Origin: Gammaproteobacteria bacterium
Lineage (GTDB): Bacteria; Pseudomonadota; Gammaproteobacteria; Enterobacterales; Alteromonadaceae
Direction: 5' to 3'
Length of the DNA stretch: 32,400 bases
Assembly: GCA_013373245.1 (NCBI GenBank)
Contig: JABXID010000230.1
Span: 1-32,400, forward strand
The position numbers and the translations under genes are program-made. Each line of letters starts with the position of its first letter. Position 1 is the stretch's first letter. The notes below the pieces were generated by a model. The model saw nothing but the letters and a program-made list of their open reading frames with translations. It was not told the DNA's origin and did no database searches. Shown here in pieces: positions 25,801 through 32,400 of the stretch.

Positions 25801-26176
25801 TGGGGGAGGCTTTTTTTCCGTCTATAAATTCGGTAACGCTAACGCCATACATAAGCGCATTGTAGATTTTCTCATTAGCCGCTTTTAAACCAAGGTTCAT
25901 CGCAGGGTTCAGCTCATGCATGACTTTATCAATAGCCGCTTCTGATAATGTATGTTGCTTACCTGCAAATGAGAATGTTTGCTTTGCTAAAAAAGCACGC
26001 ATTACAGGTAATAAAATAACTTGATGGGTGCTTTTCTTTTCGTTTGCTAAAGTATTGCCACGTAGCGCTTCACATTCACTTGGTGGAATAAAGGTGTAAC
26101 CCAAGTTGGTTAACAATGTCAATGCGGGTATTTTTGCGCTGAATTCTTCTTGGAAGTTGGGAGTTTGTTTATCCAT
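22877..26176 (-). CDS. hsdR: Type I restriction enzyme, HsdR subunit
   Basis: The motor-nuclease subunit, 1099 residues. The N-terminal nuclease shows RPDIVCFVNGLPLVVIEAKR (Asp160, Glu174-x-Lys176, PD-(D/E)xK). The superfamily 2 translocase has Walker A TTGSGKS (about 353-359), DEGH (459-462), AFTGTPL and LLTGFDEP with IQAIARVNR. The C-terminal region binds the methylase complex. It starts 3 bp after the DUF6161 gene and ends within the peptidase start codon. With HsdM and HsdS it should cut unmethylated foreign DNA at a distance from the recognition site. Confidence 0.96.
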   Translation of the reverse strand: MDKQTPNFQEEFSAKIPALTLLTNLGYTFIPPSECEALRGNTLANEKKSTHQVILLPVMRAFLAKQTFSFAGKQHTLSEAAIDKVMHELNPAMNLGLKAANEKIYNALMYGVSVTEFIDGKKASPTIKLIDWHNIDNNQFHFTEELVVQNAEGTGNRRPDIVCFVNGLPLVVIEAKRPDSNKEGKSTNFEAISQHIRNQKQDEIPHLYAYSQLLLAINGHEGLYATCGTKNKFWAKWKEEQIPEAEFVRLKNHKLSNEQLNGLFDHRPVKAKDDYLSLVAAGDLTVTDQDRLIVSLLRPERLLDMTRLFTLFDKKAGKIVARYQQVFGIKALIERINTFDDSGAREGGVIWHTTGSGKSFTMVFLSKALIWLEELAQCRVIIVTDRVDLEDQLSRTFASGGVLTDRDKKDAMATTGKRLAEQIGKGNERVIFSIINKFGSAIKYKECYNDSPNIIVLVDEGHRSQNGENNIRMQQTLPKAAYIAFTGTPLLKDDKTENKFGKIIHSYTMQQAVEDKTVTPLLYEERIPELSVNDKAIDAWFERSTSKLSDKQKTDLKKKFSQKGQIYQTADRIMLIAYDIADHFQNFKHQGLKGQLACDSKASAIRYKKALDKIGTVTSVVAMSAPDTREGHEAVDQESKDIVQNWWKANVNKMDEKAYTKAIIEDYGRDDGPDIMIVVDKLLTGFDEPKNTVLYIDKPLKEHNLIQAIARVNRLHSKKQFGYLIDYRGILKELDTTIEKYQDLAERTQGGFDIDDLKGLYNRMDTQYKKLPGLHIDLWAIFEGVKNKQDGPALRQALAPKVQDVDGKLVDTNLKKRDDFYSVLTAFSNCMKVALQSATYFEDKSFDNKRDLYKRDLKAFVDLRKQVREDADETINYDEYAEDIRSLLDKHIAGIEVKEPDGAYLVGNLGKDVKPQDMSDDEARNQTDKITGRITKMIEQDLADDPYAQEYFSKMLKKAIEDAKAMFDAPVKQYILFADFEQEVKDRKVADVPNDFVDVSGKLNKHAQAYFGLFKHLFDGDFLTEKDLDNDKLVALAFNIDDVVNTAVAEYSINPAEIENAIHMKLLPLLFADLGLDNAQKLIEEVLKRARLGLSRGDF

Positions 26177-26179
26177 TCG

Positions 26180-27415
26180 CTACGACCGTCCTTTAGATAA
26201 GTTTTTTACAATTTCACCAACTCCGGGCATTGTTGGGCCATGCTCTTGCTGTAACAAACCAGTTTCAGTTCTACTAAATAGAGCTTGTAAAACAATATCT
26301 CTAGCATCTTTGTCTAATTCTGATTCATTGATTAGGGAGAGATATAAATAAGTGAGTTGTTCTCTTTCTTCTGCGTCACGCATTAAATGGAACGAGCTAA
26401 ATGCTAGTCTGGAAAGCACTTTCATTAAATACGCAAAGGCAGCAGCAAATGAGCCAAAAAGAATAACGCCTTGAATTGTATTTAGCTTCACATCGGTCTC
26501 TTGACCTTGCAGCCAAGTAACAAAAAACTCTCGAAAATATACTAACCCCAATAAAGAAAGCGCTACGATACTTAGCGTCCACAATATGGCTTGTCTGCCA
26601 TACTTACTTGCTGATTTTTCCCAGTATTCGGCAGGCTTTTTGAGTCTCAATTTCTCTTCGTAAGTTTTTTCTAACTCACCAATTGCAGAACTCCAATCGT
26701 GAAGCTTTTCATCGAATTGTTTGTTGTGGTGTTTTATCCGTCTTTCACCAAGGTATTTATTAGCTTTAAAAAGCCTGTCGAATTGGAGTCTGGTATCTTC
26801 ATCCCATTCGTTAATGCCTTTCTTTAAATCCTCTACCTCAGAAAACAACTCATTTTTGGCATCGGCAAATGAATTACGTAAGTGCCCCAGTGATACTTTT
26901 TCACCATTCCTGCGCTTAGTTATCTCTGAAGCTTGATTAACAAATTCGTAGCCCAGCATAGCACCATTAAAGCTATCGATATTGTTTTGATTAGTTTCAA
27001 CCTGACGCTTTGTAACATATTTTAGGAAGGCTGCTGCCGTCTGTTCATTATGTTCAAGAAAACAGTTAACAAAAGTCTCTGAAGTAGCATCGCCACTCCA
27101 AAGCCACCTGCTTGATAAATGTCGAATTGAGTTTTGGTTTAACTCAATCATTTTTTTTTGAAACGTTGCTTCATCCCATTTAGCTAGTTCATCTTGCCAA
27201 CTGTCGATAGTGTTTACCAATGTTTTAAAATAATTATGTGCGGACAATGTTGGGTCTGAAATGTTTCGACTGTTTTTCGCATTTACAGCTTCATAATGCT
27301 CAGACCAGATTTGCAACTCTTTTTTTGCAAAGTTATACAACGCTCTAAGGCTTTTAAAGTCTTGCCTAAAACCATTTATATCAGTTAGCTGAACGGATAT
27401 TTCCTTGTCTTTCAT
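26180..27415 (-). CDS. DUF6161 membrane protein embedded in the type I R-M operon
   Basis: A 411-residue protein, mostly helical (1-270), then two membrane segments at about 274-294 (AILWTLSIVALSLLGLVYF) and 312-334. A conserved tail follows: FHLMRDAEEREQLTYLYLSL and LQALFSRTETGLLQQEHGP. This tail and the two membrane helices are what I recognise as DUF6161. No enzyme motif is visible. The start at 27415 has AGGAG six bases upstream and overlaps the end of hsdS; an in-frame TTG lies further upstream. Sitting between hsdS and hsdR with 3-10 bp gaps, it must be coexpressed with them. A membrane effector or accessory acting when R-M is breached is one possibility. Confidence 0.72.
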   Translation of the reverse strand: MKDKEISVQLTDINGFRQDFKSLRALYNFAKKELQIWSEHYEAVNAKNSRNISDPTLSAHNYFKTLVNTIDSWQDELAKWDEATFQKKMIELNQNSIRHLSSRWLWSGDATSETFVNCFLEHNEQTAAAFLKYVTKRQVETNQNNIDSFNGAMLGYEFVNQASEITKRRNGEKVSLGHLRNSFADAKNELFSEVEDLKKGINEWDEDTRLQFDRLFKANKYLGERRIKHHNKQFDEKLHDWSSAIGELEKTYEEKLRLKKPAEYWEKSASKYGRQAILWTLSIVALSLLGLVYFREFFVTWLQGQETDVKLNTIQGVILFGSFAAAFAYLMKVLSRLAFSSFHLMRDAEEREQLTYLYLSLINESELDKDARDIVLQALFSRTETGLLQQEHGPTMPGVGEIVKNLSKGRS

Positions 27416-27425
27416 TTCAAACTCC

Positions 27426-28646
27426 TTATACCGCAACTCTGCGCTTGCCTGTTAATAGTTGCTGCATCAACGCTTTCTTTTCTTGCTTTAAGTCAGCAAG
27501 CTGTTGTTCTAATAATTCTATTTCTTGGTCAGCGTTGATGAGCACGAAAGCAATCTTTTGCTGTTCTGTGATGGATGGAATATGTACTTTGAAATTACTT
27601 AATACTTCTTTCGTAATAGTCTTAATCGTACCACCCGGAGCTTTTGTTTTTTCAATCTCAAATAGCTCCTGTATTATGAAAGCGAAAAAGACTTTATCCA
27701 TAGGAACAATAAATTCTTGGAACAGCAAAACGGTTCTGTCTACGTAAGCGTCATATTGCGTTATAGCAACTCTACCAATAGACCCTTGTAACGACACAAT
27801 TACCGTTTCTTTTGGAATGAATACACTCTTACCAATAGCAGCATCACTGATTTTGATCTTGGTATCCGGCTTTAGCTTCATGTTCTTATCGATATCGTAA
27901 ACTTGGATAAATGGATACCCATTGACTTCATCGACCCACTCAGGATTGCCATAGGGCTGAGGAAAACTGCCTCTTCTATATTTAGCAAGCTTCTCTAAAG
28001 TTATCTCTTCCCACTCTCCCTCAAAAGGTTTACCTGAATCATCAAGTAGGCGCTTTTTGCCAGTGAGCAGTTGTTGCATGAGGGCTTTTTTCTGTTGTTT
28101 GCTGTTGTTGATTAGGCGCTCGGTGGTGTGAATCGCTTTATCCCAAATGGATAGGATTTTGGCGATTTTGCGTTGCTCAGGGATTGGTGGAACTGGAATT
28201 TTAAATCCCTTGATTCTAGTTAAGGCTAGCTTCGGCTGAGCATTAGTTGTTTTCTCTGCTTCAATATGACTTTGCACTATCGGAGAACGAAGCATTTCTA
28301 ACAAAAATCTTTGGTCTATTTTTAAGTTAGTTAACTTATCTGCATTTTCAGTTAGGTTTGCCCCATCGAGTTGTTCAGAAATAATACCTACAATACCAAG
28401 TGTCCCCGCAACCGTTATGAAAATATCACTTGTCGATATTTTATAACGAGATATAGCATTAACAGCTTCTTCAGGTACATATTGAATAGAATCCAAACTC
28501 ACGCCACCGTCAAACATGTCAGTGACTCTAATGTAAGGATGACCATTTGGTTCAGGCTGAAGTGTATAACCTTTAGGTAATCTTTTGCCGCCCTTAACTT
28601 CGGCAATATCTGAAATTGAATGAATCTTCCATCCATTAGGCACCAT
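27426..28646 (-). CDS. hsdS: Type I R-M specificity subunit HsdS (two target domains)
   Basis: A 406-residue HsdS with two target recognition domains, each followed by a conserved spacer helix: PIPEQRKIAKILSIWDKAI ... KKALMQQLLTGKKRLL and TEQQKIAFVLINADQEIELL ... KKALMQQLLTGKRRV. The repeated KKALMQQLLTGK marks the pseudo-symmetry. It sets the bipartite DNA recognition sequence. The start codon overlaps the end of hsdM by 11 bp, using GGAG in the hsdM tail. Confidence 0.93.
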   Translation of the reverse strand: MVPNGWKIHSISDIAEVKGGKRLPKGYTLQPEPNGHPYIRVTDMFDGGVSLDSIQYVPEEAVNAISRYKISTSDIFITVAGTLGIVGIISEQLDGANLTENADKLTNLKIDQRFLLEMLRSPIVQSHIEAEKTTNAQPKLALTRIKGFKIPVPPIPEQRKIAKILSIWDKAIHTTERLINNSKQQKKALMQQLLTGKKRLLDDSGKPFEGEWEEITLEKLAKYRRGSFPQPYGNPEWVDEVNGYPFIQVYDIDKNMKLKPDTKIKISDAAIGKSVFIPKETVIVSLQGSIGRVAITQYDAYVDRTVLLFQEFIVPMDKVFFAFIIQELFEIEKTKAPGGTIKTITKEVLSNFKVHIPSITEQQKIAFVLINADQEIELLEQQLADLKQEKKALMQQLLTGKRRVAV

Positions 28647-30153
28647 AACCCAACTCCTTCAAATAGCTTTCCATTTCTGTTTCAAGGGTTTGTAACTCAT
28701 TTTTAAGCTGTACACGCTCAGAACGCACTGCCACTAAATCAATTTCCGCTTCTTCTTCAAAGGTATCAACATAACGAGGAATGTTGAGGTTAAAGTCGTT
28801 TTCTTTAATTTCATCAAAACTGGCTAGGTAAGCGTATTTATCAACGCTTTCACGAGCCTTGTAGGTGTCGATGATTTTTTGAATGTTTTCTTCAGTTAAC
28901 TGGTTTTGGTTTTTGCCTGATTTGAACTCACGACTGGCATCAATAAACAACACATTCTTATCAATTTTATGCTTTTTGAATATTAAGATTGCCGCTGGAA
29001 TACCTGTACCAAAGAACAACTTTTCTGGCAGGCCAATAACGGTGTCTAGCAAGTTTTCTTCAATCAGTTGTTGGCGGATTTTGCCTTCACTTGATGCTCT
29101 AAATAACACCCCATGCGGCACTACTACACCCATGCGACCCTTTTCTGGCTTGAGGGTCTCAATCATATGACTGATGAATGCATAGTCACCTTTGGTTTTC
29201 GGCGGAATGCCACGTCTAAAACGCCCATATGGGTCGTTACTGGCATCATCATGGCCCCACTTATCTAATGAAAATGGCGGATTTGCCGTTACTACATCAA
29301 AATGCAATAAGCCGTTGCCGTCTTTCTCTTTTAGAAGTGGGTTACGAATGGTGTCGCCCCATTCAATTCGGTGGTTATCTTCACCGTGAAGAAACATGTT
29401 CATTTTGGCTAATGCCCAAGTTGAACCAATCGCTTCTTGCCCAAATAATGCGTATTTTTTTGAGCCAGAGTTTTTACGCACCATAGCGCCACATTTAAGA
29501 AGTAGTGAGCCACTTCCTGTACATGGGTCGCATATTTGGTCGCCTTCAACTGGCTCTAAAACTGTTGCTAAAAGGGTTGATACCTCTGGTGGGGTATAGT
29601 ATTCGCCAGCGGTAGCACCACTGCCAGCCGCAAAGTGTTTGATCAGATATTCGTAAGCATTACCGATGATATCTAAGCTGCCCACACGCTCTGAGCTTAA
29701 ATCTAAAATGTCTTTACCAAAATCTTCCAGTAAGTGACGAAGTAAGTCGTTCTTTTGTTTTTCTTGGCCTAATCGGTCAGTGTTAAAGCTGATGTCTTGG
29801 AACACGTTTTTAAGCTTGCTGCCGTTGGCTTCTTCCAGTGCGTGTAAGGCTTTATCGATGCGCTCACCGTTACCTGCTTCATAGCGCTTTTCGTATAAAT
29901 CCCAAAAGCTTGCGCCTTCTGGCAGTACAAAGCGCTGCTTCGACATCATAGCGTGGATCAGTTCAGGGTTATCACCATACTGAGTCACTAGTTTGTTGTA
30001 TTCATCTTTATACACATCAGAGATGTACTTTAAAAACAACATAGTCAGGATGAAGTCTTTATAAGTATCGGCACTGATCACACCACGGAAGGTGTCACAA
30101 GCGGCCCATACCGCTTTGTTGATATCGTCTTGATTTATTTTATTCTCTAGCAT
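28636..30153 (-). CDS. hsdM: Type I DNA methyltransferase HsdM (N6-adenine)
   Basis: A 505-residue methylase. The N-terminal HsdM helical domain begins DDINKAVWAACDTFRGVISA. GEYYTPPEVSTLL precedes the SAM loop DPCTGSGSLLL (209-219). NPPF (291-294) is the catalytic motif IV of N6-adenine methylases. The C-terminal coiled coil (ERVQLKNELQTLETEMESYL) contacts HsdS. AGGA lies seven bases before ATG. It is preceded 50 bp upstream by a half-size S protein. Confidence 0.96.
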   Translation of the reverse strand: MLENKINQDDINKAVWAACDTFRGVISADTYKDFILTMLFLKYISDVYKDEYNKLVTQYGDNPELIHAMMSKQRFVLPEGASFWDLYEKRYEAGNGERIDKALHALEEANGSKLKNVFQDISFNTDRLGQEKQKNDLLRHLLEDFGKDILDLSSERVGSLDIIGNAYEYLIKHFAAGSGATAGEYYTPPEVSTLLATVLEPVEGDQICDPCTGSGSLLLKCGAMVRKNSGSKKYALFGQEAIGSTWALAKMNMFLHGEDNHRIEWGDTIRNPLLKEKDGNGLLHFDVVTANPPFSLDKWGHDDASNDPYGRFRRGIPPKTKGDYAFISHMIETLKPEKGRMGVVVPHGVLFRASSEGKIRQQLIEENLLDTVIGLPEKLFFGTGIPAAILIFKKHKIDKNVLFIDASREFKSGKNQNQLTEENIQKIIDTYKARESVDKYAYLASFDEIKENDFNLNIPRYVDTFEEEAEIDLVAVRSERVQLKNELQTLETEMESYLKELGYGA

Positions 30154-30203
30154 TTTTATTCCTAATTATCTTGGTCACTATCCTGATGATTAAACTCAGG
30201 ATT

Positions 30204-30806
30204 TTATTTTGTATTTGAATCAATCGTATGACTTAGCAAACCTGCGGCAATGCTTCGCATTTGTTGTTTCCTATTGGCGATTAAAGCTTCTAAAATGCTT
30301 TGCTCTTTTTTAGTGAGCTTATCAAGCTCTGCAATAGCATGTTGTTTATTTATGTCTGGAATATCTAGCTCTATATTTTCAAGCACTGACTTTCTAATAC
30401 TGACTTGAATACTGCCTTCTAGAGTTTTCGCAAACACTCTTTGTGCTCTTTTTTGATTTAATTGCCAAGCTATAAAAGCTGGTAAAATTTCACTTTCTAC
30501 ATTTGAATTCATGTGAATAAGAAAATAATAAGGTCCACACACCACAGGGTTTTCTATTTCATCAATGCAGGTTGCAATATTTCTAACACCACGTGCAGAA
30601 AATATAATATCCCCTGGCTCTAACCAGTCAGGCTCTCGCCTTCCTGTAATTTCTGTACGAACCAATCCTGTCCAATCAATAATTCCATTTTCGTTTATGT
30701 CTCGCTGCTGAATAACATAGCCATTACCTTCTGATATTTCGGGGATTTTCCCCCTGAAGCCATGACCAGCTTTAACAGTAGCGATATCAGATAACTTAAC
30801 TTTCAT
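30204..30806 (-). CDS. Half-size HsdS-like protein with a single target domain
   Basis: At 200 residues it has one target recognition domain (MKVKLSDIATVKAGHGFRGK ... WLEPGDIIFSARG ... CGPYYFLI) and one spacer helix region (KQHAIAELDKLTKKEQSILE ALIANRKQQ split here by a space). Full HsdS proteins have two. It is the first gene of the R-M operon, 50 bp before hsdM. It could dimerise as a homodimeric S subunit, give HsdM a second specificity, or act as a modulator. No frameshift or truncation is evident at either end, so it looks like a designed half-subunit and not debris. Confidence 0.82.
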   Translation of the reverse strand: MKVKLSDIATVKAGHGFRGKIPEISEGNGYVIQQRDINENGIIDWTGLVRTEITGRREPDWLEPGDIIFSARGVRNIATCIDEIENPVVCGPYYFLIHMNSNVESEILPAFIAWQLNQKRAQRVFAKTLEGSIQVSIRKSVLENIELDIPDINKQHAIAELDKLTKKEQSILEALIANRKQQMRSIAAGLLSHTIDSNTK

Positions 30807-30834
30807 TATGTTTGATTACCTAGTAGCGCAATAT

Positions 30835-30928
30835 GCGTAATCGAAAATATGCATACAATTTATATTGACAGAGGCTTTTAGTCAATATAAATTAAAACAA
30901 CAAAATAATCGCATATTTATGATTATGC
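30835..30928. promoter_or_regulatory. Symmetric divergent promoter region between the R-M and Pycsar units
   Basis: A perfect 13-bp inverted repeat, AATTTATATTGAC (30857-30869) and GTCAATATAAATT (30881-30893), with an 11-nt spacer. Each arm supplies a -35-like TTGAC on one strand and a TAAATT -10-like box on the other, giving TTGACA-17-TAAATT plus and TTGACT-17-TAAATT minus. Outside lie two related 20-bp inverted segments (30835-30854 and 30909-30928; 15 of 20 match) with core GCRTAATC and AAATATGC. Likely binding sites for a shared regulator. Confidence 0.65.
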
Positions 30929-30949
30929 AAAGGGATAAAGGGAATGTGT

Positions 30950-31468
30950 ATGTGTGAAAAAACAGATTTTATGATGGACGTAATTAAACGTTACGACCAT
31001 TACATAGCAACAACAAATTTCAAAGTAGGCTTAATGGTATCTTTTCTCGCTACAGTGATCTTAGGGTTAACAATTAGGGTCATGATGGTTCCCGTTGAGG
31101 CTACTTCAGATTGTTTAAGCAAGGTAGTTTTACTTACAGTAATCACAACGATTATTTTCTCAATAATAGCTGTCAGCCAACTTGTTCGAGTCGTTTTTCC
31201 GAACACGAGTAATGACGGCATTACTGATTCTCTCATCTTTTTTGGCGATGTTTCTAATTGTGAAAATGGTGCAACAGGTTACTACAACAAAATTGACAGC
31301 TCAGATGAAGCCTCAAGGGCGAAAGATTTAGCTTCACAAACTTATATTGTTGCTGGAATTATTAAAGAAAAATTTAGAGTGCTGAAGATCGCTTCTAATT
31401 TAACTATGTATTGTGTTTTACCACTGCTGGCGGTTTCGCTTGTGCTTATTTTGACTTTAGGGGGTTAA
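30950..31468 (+). CDS. PycTM-like (DUF5706) membrane effector of a Pycsar system
   Basis: A 172-residue protein with membrane segments at about 25-46, 57-82 and 152-170. RYDHYIATTNFKVGLMVSFL at the N-terminus, ITDSLIFFGDVSN in the middle, then ASQTYIVAGIIKEKFRVLKI follow the DUF5706/PycTM pattern. In Pycsar, this effector is triggered by cyclic CMP or UMP and damages the inner membrane, aborting phage growth. I prefer ATG 30950 (AAGGGA six bases upstream); ATG 30944 is also possible. The cyclase gene begins 5 bp after its stop, which strongly supports the assignment. It is divergent from the R-M operon. Confidence 0.82.
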   Translation: MCEKTDFMMDVIKRYDHYIATTNFKVGLMVSFLATVILGLTIRVMMVPVEATSDCLSKVVLLTVITTIIFSIIAVSQLVRVVFPNTSNDGITDSLIFFGDVSNCENGATGYYNKIDSSDEASRAKDLASQTYIVAGIIKEKFRVLKIASNLTMYCVLPLLAVSLVLILTLGG

Positions 31469-31473
31469 TTAAA

Positions 31474-32400
31474 ATGCAGAAATTTGAAGATTTATTTGAA
31501 AATGTATATGACACATATAGTAAAGGCAAAATGAGCAGCAATAGAGTAGTAGCAACAAAATCACTCTTAGCTAGTGTAAGCGCTGAAAGTAGAACTAGCG
31601 ATATAGCCACGCTGGGACCACAAAATGAATACTTACTCCAAACAAAAATTAGGCCCTTATTTGGTAAGCAAGGAGTAAATGAATCAGAGATAGGCACTCA
31701 TCCGGACTTTATTGATTTAGAAGGTACTGATACTGGAACTAAAAACCAATATGTATGTACTTTATTTGTAGATATCAAAGGTTCGACAAGGCTTTCATTG
31801 CTCTATCCATTAGATACCGTGTATCTCTTCAAAAATGCAGTAATTAAAACATGTGTGGAGGTTATTCGCTCTTTTGATGGTCACGTTCATCGACTAATGG
31901 GCGATGCTGTAATGGCATTTTTTGGTGGTAGTGATATTGATAAGGAAAATGCTGTGGCGGACGCAATTAATTGTTCTGTAACTTTGCGGGCTGTTCTTGA
32001 AAAAAGCATAAAGCCTTGGATGATTAAGAATAGTATTGATGCTAAAGACTTTGGCTTTAGAGTGGGCTGTGATTTTGGTGATGATCAAGAAGTGCTGTGG
32101 GGCAGTTTTGGCTATCAAAATGTAGGTGAAGTTTCTGCGACAGGTTTGCAAGTTGATATGGCTTCTAAGTTACAAGGGCTTGCTAACAAAAATCAAGCAA
32201 TGTTAGGTCAAGGTCTTTTAGATTTTGTTGATTGGCCAGACAAGTATTCAAAAATTAAAGTTAAGGAGAAAAACGGTCAAACACAAAACCTTCCCGTTGT
32301 GCTTCCTAACCTGACAAACGCCAATGGTATGTCTATTGATTACAAAATGAGAATTCTCAATTATCGCAACAGTATTAACTTCAGCGCCTTGCCCAGAGCC
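31474..32400 (+). CDS. Class III nucleotidyl cyclase, PycC-like (runs off the window)
   Basis: At least 309 residues, open to the last base. The cyclase core shows LFVDIKGSTRLSLLYP with metal ligand Asp100, DGHVHRLMGDAVMAFFGG with Asp144, and VGCDFGDDQEVLWGSFGYQN followed by EVSATGLQVDMASKLQ. That set is typical of bacterial class III cyclases and of the pyrimidine cyclases of Pycsar. The residues after about 270 may start a C-terminal sensor domain. The 90-residue leader before the core is longer than in minimal cyclases. Product (cCMP or cUMP) cannot be read from the sequence. It is coupled to the PycTM-like gene. The 3' end is outside the window. Confidence 0.85.
   Translation, partial: MQKFEDLFENVYDTYSKGKMSSNRVVATKSLLASVSAESRTSDIATLGPQNEYLLQTKIRPLFGKQGVNESEIGTHPDFIDLEGTDTGTKNQYVCTLFVDIKGSTRLSLLYPLDTVYLFKNAVIKTCVEVIRSFDGHVHRLMGDAVMAFFGGSDIDKENAVADAINCSVTLRAVLEKSIKPWMIKNSIDAKDFGFRVGCDFGDDQEVLWGSFGYQNVGEVSATGLQVDMASKLQGLANKNQAMLGQGLLDFVDWPDKYSKIKVKEKNGQTQNLPVVLPNLTNANGMSIDYKMRILNYRNSINFSALPRA

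Larger units (their letters stand above)
16797..32400. mobile_element. Gamma-Mobile-Trio-like element inserted in greB (one end only)
   Basis: The left border is set by the abrupt loss of greB homology at about 16797. The first genes inside are three overlapping recombinase-type genes in the order expected for GmtY-GmtZ-GmtX, then a full greB, then defence cargo to the end of the window. The DNA from 16800 on is visibly more A/T-rich than glmS and DeoR. The right border, expected to carry the 5' third of chromosomal greB on the minus strand, is outside the window, so the total size is unknown. Confidence 0.8.

Noticed and set aside
30204..30806. The half HsdS as a truncation product
   Set aside because: Start and stop are clean, the neighbouring spacing is operon-like, and no leftover second target domain is visible on either side.

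Overview
The window looks like a chromosomal segment of a marine-type gammaproteobacterium, probably Alteromonadales-like. The backbone pairs support this: glmS with a DeoR-family regulator, and greB with a DUF1456 gene. Two independent mobile elements have landed in this backbone, so most of the window is accessory DNA.

Backbone, 1-3964: 3' end of a serine hydrolase, a double-domain universal stress protein, a secreted short neutral-ceramidase-family protein, and an SRAP (YedK/HMCES-type) protein. A hairpin at 3915-3943 is best read as the original glmS terminator.

Element 1, 3965-13206 (9.2 kb): a Tn7-like element without transposition genes, at the classical attTn7 position. Its right end starts 25 bp past the glmS stop codon, both ends begin TGTCA and carry repeated GGAAAGT sites, and ATAGC is duplicated on both flanks. 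The cargo centres on soxR. Two textbook SoxR promoters (19-bp spacer with the CCTCAAG dyad) point away from it. One drives a secreted PD40-type propeller protein followed by up to five more same-strand genes: DUF2268 metalloprotease, VOC protein, MBL hydrolase, a broken FG-GAP seven-repeat protein and a lipoprotein serine hydrolase. The other drives a paralogous PD40 protein. This looks like a transposon-borne SoxR regulon made largely of exported proteins. A GNAT gene, a (CAAAG)9 tract and a C-terminal scrap of an HSP90-like ATPase gene fill the glmS-side end.

Backbone, 13207-16796: glmS, a DeoR regulator with three evenly spaced TTTC-N-GAAA dyads upstream, a DUF1456 gene and the 3' two-thirds of greB.

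Element 2, about 16797 to beyond 32400: a larger element has cut greB inside its N-terminal domain. At this end it has three overlapping genes (443-aa tyrosine recombinase, 916-aa tyrosine-recombinase-like integrase, 200-aa small protein) that match the Gamma-Mobile-Trio layout GmtY-GmtZ-GmtX. They are followed 11 bp later by a complete, divergent greB, so the element appears to break greB and bring a replacement in its own mobility operon. The cargo is a defence island. It has a tight type I restriction-modification operon (half-size HsdS, HsdM, HsdS, DUF6161 membrane protein, HsdR, YgjP-like metallopeptidase). Divergent from it is a Pycsar-type pair, a DUF5706/PycTM-like membrane effector and a class III cyclase that runs off the window. 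The two units share a highly symmetric intergenic region. The other end of this element lies outside the window.
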